A DNA stretch of 64,000 nt from NCBI GenBank assembly GCA_017983755.1, contig JAGOAU010000005.1:1-64000 (forward strand), in the 5' to 3' direction. This document shows positions 29,021-36,458 of the stretch, piece by piece. Source of the stretch: Azonexus sp. (lineage in GTDB: Bacteria; Pseudomonadota; Gammaproteobacteria; Burkholderiales; Rhodocyclaceae). The position numbers and the translations under genes are program-made. Within the stretch, counting starts at the first letter, position 1; each line of letters starts with the position of its first letter. The notes below the pieces were generated by a model. The model was not told the DNA's origin and did no database searches. It saw only the letters and a program-made list of their open reading frames with translations.

Positions 29021-29893
29021 ATGGAGAACCCGAAAGTCGGGATCGCGATTCTTGCCCTGGTGCTCGGGGCTTCGCTGGTCGGCGGCCTGGCGGGCTGGCA
29101 GATCCGTCAGCAGAACGCCGCCCAGGGGGCGGCCGCGACGCGGGATGCGGCCAGTGTGTCCGGGGGCAGCAAGGACATCCTGCGGGCGACCTACGACCCC
29201 ATTCATTTCCGGCCGGCCATCGAAAGCGCACGCGACGAACAATGCCTGGCCTGCCATCGCGAGGTGCTCGACGACAAGGTGCGCCCGACATCGCCGGCGG
29301 GCATCGGGGCTGCGGACAGCAAGGCCTGGTATCAGCGGCTCACCACCTATGCCGGTGACCAGGATACCTTCCACCGGCGCCATCTCGCGACGCCGATGGC
29401 CAGGGAACTGATGAATCTCTCCTGCAACACCTGCCATCAGGGGAGCGATCCGCGGGACGAAGCGCCGGGAACCTCGGCTACCGGGACGCCGCAGAGCGAC
29501 GCCGGCTTTACCCTGCGCAAGACCGTCAATCCGGAAACCGCCTGCCTGAAATGTCACGGCCAGATGAATTCGGCGGTCATGGGCTTGCCGTCGCCGTGGC
29601 ACGAGTCGAAGGAAATGTTCGGCAATTCCTGCCTGACCTGCCATGCCGCCATCCGGACCACGCGGCACCAGGTGACCTACCTCAAGGCGGAGGCCATCGA
29701 GGCGGCCGGCCAGAAGAATGCCGACGTCTGCTACGGCTGCCATGGCGGCCGGGCCTGGTATCGCATCGAATATCCCTATCCGCGGCATCCGTGGGAGGGC
29801 ATGTCGCCCGAGGTGCCGGACTGGGCGAAAGGCCGTCCGGTAGAGAGCGAGGCTCGTTTCGTCCTGCCGGCCGGCGGACAGAACCGGAAATAA
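29021..29893 (+). CDS. Membrane-anchored pentahaem cytochrome c
   Basis: 290 residues. One N-terminal membrane anchor (about 7-28, VGIAILALVLGASLVGGLAG) is followed by a periplasmic domain with five CXXCH sites: CLACH, CNTCH, CLKCH, CLTCH and CYGCH. Extra His residues (TFHRRH, SPWHES, TTRHQV) can supply distal ligands. AAGGA precedes the ATG. The operon has no DmsC/NrfD-type quinol-oxidising subunit, so this protein is the likely electron link between quinols or periplasmic carriers and the molybdoenzyme. It is not a typical tetrahaem NapC/NirT protein. Confidence 0.88.
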   Translation: MENPKVGIAILALVLGASLVGGLAGWQIRQQNAAQGAAATRDAASVSGGSKDILRATYDPIHFRPAIESARDEQCLACHREVLDDKVRPTSPAGIGAADSKAWYQRLTTYAGDQDTFHRRHLATPMARELMNLSCNTCHQGSDPRDEAPGTSATGTPQSDAGFTLRKTVNPETACLKCHGQMNSAVMGLPSPWHESKEMFGNSCLTCHAAIRTTRHQVTYLKAEAIEAAGQKNADVCYGCHGGRAWYRIEYPYPRHPWEGMSPEVPDWAKGRPVESEARFVLPAGGQNRK

Positions 29894-29902
29894 GGACGCA
29901 GC

Positions 29903-32473
29903 ATGGACACGAAACGCAACTGGCTGGATGTTCTCAATCCGCGACGCCGCAACTTCCTGAAGACCGTTGGCGCCGGCGCCGCCGTCGCGACAACCGGTGG
30001 TCTGGTCGAGATCGGTCTCGGCGAGCAGCAGGCGGAGGCCTTTCCCTATGAGCCCTATCCGCGCGACGACGACCTGACGACGGTGGTGACCTCCTGCGAC
30101 CACAACTGCGGTTCGCGTCACATGCTGGTCGCCCACAAGAAGGGGGATGTCATCGTTCGCCTGTCGACCGACAACGGCAGCTATCAGGAAGGCGGCAAGG
30201 TCGGTCTCGACACCGAGGCCGTGCCGCAGTTGCGCGCCTGCCTGCGCGGCCGTTCCTACCGTTCGCGCCTCTATTCGCCGGAGCGTCTGCTTTATCCCAT
30301 GATGCGGGTCGGCGAGCGCGGCGAGGGCAAGTTCAAGCGCGTATCGTGGGACGAAGCGCTCGAGCATGTCGCAAGGAAGATGGTCGAGATCAAGCAGAAA
30401 TACGGCCCGACGGCGATTCTCGACCAGGCCTACGCCGGCACATCCTACGGCGTACTGCACAAGTCGGACCAGATCGAAGGCCTGCTCGCCCGCTTCCTCG
30501 GCATGTTCGGCTGCCGCACCAATTCATGGTCGGTGCCCAGCTATCAGGGGACGACCTTCAGCTCGCGCATGACCTTCGGCACCATCACCGACGGCAACGA
30601 GGACGACGCCTTCGCGCACAGCAAGCTGATCATCATGTGGGGCTGGAACCCGGCCTACACCTTCCACGGCGGCAACACCTTCTACTACATGCGGCTGGCC
30701 AAGCAGCGCGGCTGCAAGTTCGTCGTCGTCGACCCGCAATACACCGATTCGGCGGCCAGTTACGACGCCTGGTGGATTCCGATCAAGCCCAATACCGATG
30801 CCGCGATGCTGGCCGGGATGGCACACCACATCTTCGCCAACAACCTGCAAGACCAGAAGTTCATCGACAAGTTCTGCCAGGGCATGGATGCCGGCACGAC
30901 GCCCGAGCAGTTCAAGGACCGCGAGAACTTCAAGGACTACATCCTCGGCAAGTACGATGGCGTGCCCAAGACGCCGGAGTGGGCCGAGAAGATTTGCGGG
31001 GTTGCTGCGGTCGACATCAAAAAACTGGCCGAAATGTACGCCACGACCAAGCCGGCGGCGCTCAAGGCGAGCTGGGCGCCGGGTCGCGCCAGCTATGGCG
31101 AGCAGTACAACCGCATGGCGGCGGCGCTGCAGGCGATGACCGGCAACATCGGCATTCTCGGCGGCTGTGCCGAAGGCGTCGGCAAGGGCTGGCACGCCGA
31201 GGCGGTGGCCTACCCCTACGACGAGTACGCCAACGTCTGGTACGCCTCGATCAAGTCCGACCGCTGGGCGCATTGCGTGCTCAACTACCCGAACCTGAAG
31301 CGCGAGGAACTCGGGCTATGGCCGCGCAACGACGAGCTGGACGGCAAGATTCCCAACATCAAGGCGATCTTCTGGCACGGCTCCGACTGGTTCAACCAGT
31401 TGACCAACGTGAACAAGGAAATCCAGGCGATCCGGAAGCTGGAACTGGTGGTCTGCATGGACTCGACCATCACGCCTTCGGCGCTGTGGGCCGACGTGCT
31501 GTTCCCGATCGCCACCCACTTCGAACGCCACGATGTGGCGCTGCCTTGGTACAAGGGGCATTACTATATCCATCGCCCGAAGGTGATCGAGCCGCTGGGC
31601 GAGTCGAAAACCGATTTCCAGGTGTTCACCGAACTGGCCTACCGCATCGAGAAGCTTGACCCGTCGGTCAAGGATTTCGGCAAGCGTTACAACCCGCGCG
31701 CCGAACGCGCTTACTTCGAGAAGAACGACGCTACCGACGAGGCCTACCTGGTGGCGTGGTGGAAGCGCGTCCAGGAACATCAGGGTGTCAGGATGTCCTG
31801 GGAGGATTTCAAGAAGCACGGCGTCTACAAATTCAGCTTCGACCGGCCGCACGTCGCGTTCGAGGAGCAGATCAAGCGCGGCGTGCCGTTCGAAACGCCG
31901 TCGGGCAAGATCGAAATCCTGTCGACGACGCTGGCCAACGTGAAGGACTGGACGCGGACGCAGTACGGCTACGAAATCCCCTACATCCCGAAATGGATCG
32001 AGCCCTTCGAGTCGCTCAACCACGAGAAGGCGAAGAAGCTGCCCTTCCACATGATCACGCCGCACCCGCGCTGGCGGACGCACTCGATCTTCCACAACAT
32101 TCCCTGGCTGCGCGAGACCTATCAGCAGGAGGTGACGATCAATGCGACGGATGCGGCGAAACTGGGCATCAGCACCGGCGACATCGTCGAAATCTGGAAC
32201 GAGCGCGGCAAGGTGGTCGTCCCGGCCTACGTTACCGAGCGCTGCATGCCGAACGTCGTGGTGCTGTTCGAAGGGGCGTGGATGGATCTGGCCAAGGACG
32301 GGACGGACCGCGCCGGCAATCCGGATTTCCTGACCCTCGACCAGCCCAGTCCGGCCGGTGCCTTTGCCTACAACACCATCCTGGTCGACATGAAGAAGAC
32401 GGCGCTGGATCATCGTCCGGGCTGGGACGTGCAGGCCACCTCGCGTTCGGCCATCTTCCGTCGGGACAAGTGA
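29903..32473 (+). CDS. Tat-exported DmsA-like molybdopterin oxidoreductase
   Basis: 856 residues, the catalytic subunit of a complex iron-sulfur molybdoenzyme. The Tat motif RRRNFLK begins at residue 14. The FS0 cluster region reads Cys65-x3-Cys69-x3-His73 and later Cys113 in CLRGRS; DmsA has Cys at the third position, so one ligand is changed to His. A Ser in VPSYQ near residue 212 is the candidate Mo ligand. The C-terminal cofactor domain (HPRWRTHSIFHN) is complete. Closest by eye to DMSO reductase DmsA; substrate unknown. An FeS subunit follows after eight bases; no DmsD chaperone is in view. Confidence 0.88.
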   Translation: MDTKRNWLDVLNPRRRNFLKTVGAGAAVATTGGLVEIGLGEQQAEAFPYEPYPRDDDLTTVVTSCDHNCGSRHMLVAHKKGDVIVRLSTDNGSYQEGGKVGLDTEAVPQLRACLRGRSYRSRLYSPERLLYPMMRVGERGEGKFKRVSWDEALEHVARKMVEIKQKYGPTAILDQAYAGTSYGVLHKSDQIEGLLARFLGMFGCRTNSWSVPSYQGTTFSSRMTFGTITDGNEDDAFAHSKLIIMWGWNPAYTFHGGNTFYYMRLAKQRGCKFVVVDPQYTDSAASYDAWWIPIKPNTDAAMLAGMAHHIFANNLQDQKFIDKFCQGMDAGTTPEQFKDRENFKDYILGKYDGVPKTPEWAEKICGVAAVDIKKLAEMYATTKPAALKASWAPGRASYGEQYNRMAAALQAMTGNIGILGGCAEGVGKGWHAEAVAYPYDEYANVWYASIKSDRWAHCVLNYPNLKREELGLWPRNDELDGKIPNIKAIFWHGSDWFNQLTNVNKEIQAIRKLELVVCMDSTITPSALWADVLFPIATHFERHDVALPWYKGHYYIHRPKVIEPLGESKTDFQVFTELAYRIEKLDPSVKDFGKRYNPRAERAYFEKNDATDEAYLVAWWKRVQEHQGVRMSWEDFKKHGVYKFSFDRPHVAFEEQIKRGVPFETPSGKIEILSTTLANVKDWTRTQYGYEIPYIPKWIEPFESLNHEKAKKLPFHMITPHPRWRTHSIFHNIPWLRETYQQEVTINATDAAKLGISTGDIVEIWNERGKVVVPAYVTERCMPNVVVLFEGAWMDLAKDGTDRAGNPDFLTLDQPSPAGAFAYNTILVDMKKTALDHRPGWDVQATSRSAIFRRDK

Positions 32474-32480
32474 GACGAGC

Positions 32481-33152
32481 ATGGTCAAGAAAGTCGACAA
32501 ACAGGAACTCGAACAGGCGATCCGGCGCAAGGTGGCGCAGACCTACGAGCCGGTGAAACCGGCGGTCCAGCTTGGGTTCGTGCACAACAACGTCGATTGC
32601 ATCGGTTGCCGCGCCTGCGAGATCGCCTGCAAGGACAAGAACGGCCTGCCGCCCGGACCGCGTTTCCGGCGCGTCATGTACATCGAGGGGGGCGCCTATC
32701 CCGAGGTGTTCGCCTACAAGGTGAACATGAGTTGCAACCATTGCGCCGAACCGGCCTGCCTCCCGACCTGCCCGACCGGCGCGATCTGGAAGCGGGCCGA
32801 CAACGGCGTCGTCGACATCGACTCGACGCTCTGCATCGGCTGCCGCAAGTGCGAGGCCGCCTGCCCCTATGGCGCGCCGCAGTGGGATCCACAGGCGCAG
32901 GTGATCAAGAAATGCAACATGTGCATCGACGAACTGGAGTCCGGTCGCAAGCCCTATTGCGTCATGGCCTGCATGATGCGTGTGCTCGACATCGGGCCGG
33001 TGGAGGAGATCTGGGCGGGAACGCTCAAGACCACGGCCGTCGGTCCGCATGAAAAGACGGTCCGGCAGGTCAGGAACATGGCCGATCCGCAGCTCACCAA
33101 ACCCTCGATCGGTTTCGTTCCCCACAGCAAGGGACGCGTTGATGGAAAATAA
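32481..33152 (+). CDS. DmsB-like four-cluster ferredoxin subunit
   Basis: 223 residues with four Cys groups for [4Fe-4S] clusters: CIGCRACEIACK near 34-45, CNHCAEPACLPTCP, CIGCRKCEAACPYG, and CNMCIDELESGRKPYCVMAC. It would pass electrons from the pentahaem cytochrome to the Mo subunit and be co-exported with it, as in DmsAB and NrfC-like partners. It lacks its own signal peptide, consistent with that. It ends 44 bp before a strong terminator. Confidence 0.92.
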   Translation: MVKKVDKQELEQAIRRKVAQTYEPVKPAVQLGFVHNNVDCIGCRACEIACKDKNGLPPGPRFRRVMYIEGGAYPEVFAYKVNMSCNHCAEPACLPTCPTGAIWKRADNGVVDIDSTLCIGCRKCEAACPYGAPQWDPQAQVIKKCNMCIDELESGRKPYCVMACMMRVLDIGPVEEIWAGTLKTTAVGPHEKTVRQVRNMADPQLTKPSIGFVPHSKGRVDGK

Positions 33153-33195
33153 AAACCCTCGTTGATGGATCGCTGCGGGTTGTCGTGCAGATTGT

Positions 33196-33225
33196 GCCGA
33201 CCGGACCACCGGTCGGCCTTTTTTT
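33196..33225 (+). terminator. Intrinsic terminator between structural and regulatory genes
   Basis: Perfect 9-bp arms GCCGACCGG and CCGGTCGGC with an ACCA loop and seven T. It ends the structural transcript; the kinase and regulator genes downstream depend on readthrough or a local promoter. Confidence 0.92.
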
Positions 33226-33241
33226 GATAGGGTTCCGGGAT

Positions 33242-35095
33242 ATGACGGCCAACAGGCAAACCCGTTCGCTGCCTCTGGGGCAACGCATGCTGCGCCAGGT
33301 GCTGCTGGTCGCCGGCGGCGCCTCGTTGCTGTTCGGGCTGCTGTTTCTCGGGCTTTACCGGGACCAGCTGACGCGCGAAAAGGTGGCCGCCTCGGAGCAG
33401 ATCAATCACCTGCTGCGCGCGGCGCTCGAAAACGCCATGCTGAAGCGCGACGTGCCGGGGCTGCGCGACATCATCACCCGCTTGGGCAGCTTGCCTGCCA
33501 TCAGCGACGTCATGGTTCTCGAACCCGGGGGCGAAGTGCGCTTCGCTTCGCGTGCCGAGAATCTGGGGCGTCGTTTTCCGGAACTGGTGGCGGCAACGCC
33601 CGGGAATCGCTTCATCGACGGGGTGGCCGGCGGGGAAGTGCTGCGTTCGGTCACGCCGGTGCCCAATCAGCCGCAATGCGTGGCCTGTCACGGTCAACTC
33701 GAAAAACACCCGATAAATGGCGTGCTGGTGGTGGACGTCCGCGCCGACACCCTGCGCCGCGAAGCGTGGCGCAGCGCCGCTCTGTTTGCCCTGGCCGGGG
33801 CGGTGGTGCTGGCCCTGACCTTGCTGACTGTGTGGAGGTTGCTCCGGCAACGGGTCTTGCTGCCCCTGGCCGAACTCGACCGCGCCGCCTGCGCCCTGAG
33901 CGCAGGCGACCTCGCCCTGCGTGCAAGAGCGAGCGGCGACGATGAGCCGGGACGGCTGGCCGGCAGTTTCAACCGCATGGCCGACAGCCTGGTCGAGCAG
34001 ATCGGTCTCGCCGAAGGGCAGCAACGCTACCTGCAGGAACTGCTCGACGGATTGCCGGACGGCGTACGGGTCATCCGGCAGTCGGACATGCGCATCGTCG
34101 CGGTCAACCAGGCGTATTGCCGCCAAGTCGAGGCGAGCGAGCACGAGGTGCTCGGGCAGCCCTGCCATCTTTCCAGCCATGGGCGGGACAAGCCGTGTCC
34201 GGCGACCCTAGTGGTCTGCCCGGCACAGGAGCTGAAGGCGCCCGGACAGGCGCTGAAGTGCCGTCACCGGCACCGGACGGCCAGCGGCCGGGGGTTCCCG
34301 GTGGAAGTTCATGCGGTGTTGATCGAGCGCAACAACGGTGCAGCGCCGGAGCGCCTGATCGTCGAGTCGACCAGCGATCTCTCGGACGTCGCGCGCCTCT
34401 CGCAGGAGCAGCGTCTGTCGGAACTGGGCCTGCTCGCTGCCGGCATCGCCCACGAAATCCACAATCCGCTCGGCTCCATCCGGCTGGCCGTCGACGGCCT
34501 GCTGCGCAGCCTGCGCCACAACAGCGCCGATCCCGCCCGGCTGGCCAGCTATCTGGAGATGGTCAATGCCGAGATCGATCGCTGTACCGGCGTCACCCAG
34601 CGCCTGCTACTGCTGTCCCGCCTGCCGCAGCAGCAGGCGCAGATCGTGCCGCTCAACCCGGCGGTCGGCGATACCCTGCAACTCGTCGAGTACGATTCGC
34701 GCAGCCACGGCATCGTTCAACATGTCCGGCTCGAACCCGCAGAGCCGCGTATCATGGGTGACGAGAGCGACCTGCGCATGCTGATCCTGAATCTCGTCCA
34801 GAATGCCCACCATGCCATGCCCGCCGGCGGCGAGCTGCATGTCACGACGGCTATCGAAGGTGACAAGGCGGTGCTTGTCATACGCGATAGCGGCAAGGGA
34901 ATTTCCGCCGACAATATCGAGCGCATTTTCGATCCCTTCTTCAGTCACCGCGCCGACGGCGAGGGCGGGACAGGGCTTGGCCTGACCATCTGCAAGAGTA
35001 TCGTCGAGCGCTATGGCGGCCGGATCGAGGTCAGCAGCGTGCTCGATCAAGGTACGGTTTTCCGGGTTCTGTTTCCGCTGGCAGGCAGTCAATAA
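33242..35095 (+). CDS. Sensor histidine kinase with periplasmic c-type haem motif
   Basis: 617 residues. Membrane spans lie near 18-39 and 178-200; between them the periplasmic domain contains a haem attachment motif CVACH (Cys146, Cys149, His150). Then come a HAMP region, a Cys-rich PAS domain (about 262-380, Cys at 293, 308, 319, 326, 340), the phospho-acceptor His404 in GIAHEIHNPLGS, and the ATPase domain (LVQNAHHAMPAGG, DSGKGIS, GGTGLGLTICKSIVERYGG). It is a candidate redox or gas sensor for the operon upstream and is immediately followed by its response regulator. Confidence 0.92.
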   Translation: MTANRQTRSLPLGQRMLRQVLLVAGGASLLFGLLFLGLYRDQLTREKVAASEQINHLLRAALENAMLKRDVPGLRDIITRLGSLPAISDVMVLEPGGEVRFASRAENLGRRFPELVAATPGNRFIDGVAGGEVLRSVTPVPNQPQCVACHGQLEKHPINGVLVVDVRADTLRREAWRSAALFALAGAVVLALTLLTVWRLLRQRVLLPLAELDRAACALSAGDLALRARASGDDEPGRLAGSFNRMADSLVEQIGLAEGQQRYLQELLDGLPDGVRVIRQSDMRIVAVNQAYCRQVEASEHEVLGQPCHLSSHGRDKPCPATLVVCPAQELKAPGQALKCRHRHRTASGRGFPVEVHAVLIERNNGAAPERLIVESTSDLSDVARLSQEQRLSELGLLAAGIAHEIHNPLGSIRLAVDGLLRSLRHNSADPARLASYLEMVNAEIDRCTGVTQRLLLLSRLPQQQAQIVPLNPAVGDTLQLVEYDSRSHGIVQHVRLEPAEPRIMGDESDLRMLILNLVQNAHHAMPAGGELHVTTAIEGDKAVLVIRDSGKGISADNIERIFDPFFSHRADGEGGTGLGLTICKSIVERYGGRIEVSSVLDQGTVFRVLFPLAGSQ

Positions 35096-36427
35096 ATGAA
35101 AAAACTGGTTCTGATCGTCGATGATGACCGCGTCTTCAATCGGCTGCTGGTCGAGCAGGTCGCCGAGATGGGGCTGGACGCCGTCGGCGCACACAGCTGG
35201 AAAGAGGCGGCGCAGATTCTTCAGGACAGCGAGCCGGACCTGATCTTCCTCGACCTGAGATTGCCGGATGCCGACACGCCGCAACTGGTCGCCAGCCTAT
35301 CCGGTCAGTTCCCGATCGTGGTACTGACCGGCTACGGCTCCATCCGCAACGCGGTCAGCCTGATCCAGGCCGGCGCCGTCGAATACCTGACCAAGCCGGT
35401 CGGGCTGGACGAGCTGGAAATCACCATCCGCCGCGAACTGGACAACGCCGAGCTGAGGCGCCGCAATGCCTTTTACCGCCGCCAGCTTGCCTCCCGCCGT
35501 CCCGGCCCGCTGATCGGCAACGCGCCGGCCATGCAGGAGGTCATGCGGCTGATCGAGGCGGTGGCGCCGACCGATGCGACGGTCATGATCCAGGGCGAAT
35601 CCGGAAGCGGCAAGGAAATGGTTGCCCAGGCGATCCACGAGAGCAGCCAGCGCCGTGGCCGCGAGATGGTCACGGTCGACGGCGGAACCTTGCAGGAAAC
35701 GCTGTTCGAATCCGAGCTCTTCGGCCATGAACGGGGCGCCTTTACCGGGGCGGAGCGCCAGAAGAAAGGCCTGATCGAAGAGGCAGAAGGCAGCACGCTC
35801 TTCCTCGACGAGATCGGGGAAACCAGCCAGGCGAACCAGGCCAAGCTGCTGCGGGTGCTCGAAACGGCCACCTTCCGTCGCCTGGGCGGCACGCGCACGC
35901 TCAAGGCCGACGTGCGCTTCATCGTCGCCAGCAATCGCGATCTGGCGGCGATGGGACAGGATGGCAGTTTTCGCAGCGACCTCTATTTCCGTCTGGCCAG
36001 TTTCATCATCCGCGTGCCGCCGTTGCGCGAGCGGCGCGAGGACATTCCGCTGCTTGCCGAGCATTTCCTGCAACGCTTCGCGCGCGGCGTCGAACGCGAA
36101 CTGGCCCCGGAGGCCCTGCGGTTGCTGATGGCCTACGACTGGCCTGGGAACGTGCGCGAATTGCGCAACCTGATCGAACGCGCGGTCATCCTGACCGGCG
36201 GCGACCGCCGCATCCGCGCCGAGCATTTCGGCCCCATCGTCGGACGAACGAGCGATGCGGTGATTCTCGCCTTCGAGAATGAACCGAGTCTGGCCGACAT
36301 CGAGCGCGACTACCTGCGCCGCACCCTGTTGCGCCACGGCGGCAGCCGTACCAGGGCGGCGGCCGTGCTCGGCATCAGCGAGCGCAGCATTTACCGCCTG
36401 ATCAAGCAATACGAGCTGGGCGAGTGA
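35096..36427 (+). CDS. Sigma-54-dependent response regulator (NtrC family)
   Basis: 443 residues in three domains. The receiver has Asp9-11 and phospho-acceptor Asp53 (FLDLRLPD) with the LTKP lysine. The AAA+ domain has the Walker A GESGSGKE, the sigma-54 contact loop GAFTGA and TLFLDEIGE. A Fis-type helix-turn-helix (RAAAVLGISERSIYRLIKQYE) ends the protein. It begins directly after the kinase stop. It is the likely activator of the sigma-54 promoter at 28231, binding the palindromes at 28074 and 28141. Confidence 0.95.
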   Translation: MKKLVLIVDDDRVFNRLLVEQVAEMGLDAVGAHSWKEAAQILQDSEPDLIFLDLRLPDADTPQLVASLSGQFPIVVLTGYGSIRNAVSLIQAGAVEYLTKPVGLDELEITIRRELDNAELRRRNAFYRRQLASRRPGPLIGNAPAMQEVMRLIEAVAPTDATVMIQGESGSGKEMVAQAIHESSQRRGREMVTVDGGTLQETLFESELFGHERGAFTGAERQKKGLIEEAEGSTLFLDEIGETSQANQAKLLRVLETATFRRLGGTRTLKADVRFIVASNRDLAAMGQDGSFRSDLYFRLASFIIRVPPLRERREDIPLLAEHFLQRFARGVERELAPEALRLLMAYDWPGNVRELRNLIERAVILTGGDRRIRAEHFGPIVGRTSDAVILAFENEPSLADIERDYLRRTLLRHGGSRTRAAAVLGISERSIYRLIKQYELGE

Positions 36428-36431
36428 AAGC

Positions 36432-36451
36432 GGGGCCGCCCAGGCGGCCCC
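36432..36451. terminator. Hairpin between convergent regulator and cphA genes
   Basis: GGGGCCGC and GCGGCCCC arms close a 4-nt loop, 4 bp after the regulator stop and 7 bp before the cphA stop on the other strand. No T-tract. Confidence 0.5.
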
Positions 36452-36458
36452 TTGAGCC

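Noticed and set aside
29021-29893. NapC/NirT assignment of the multihaem cytochrome
   Set aside because: Five CXXCH motifs are present rather than four, and the sequence around them is not NapC-like.
29903-32473. Perchlorate, chlorate or selenate reductase as the identity of the molybdoenzyme
   Set aside because: Those enzymes have His at the first FS0 position and companion cytochrome b or cld genes. This one has Cys first, DmsA-like CLRGRS, and no such companions.
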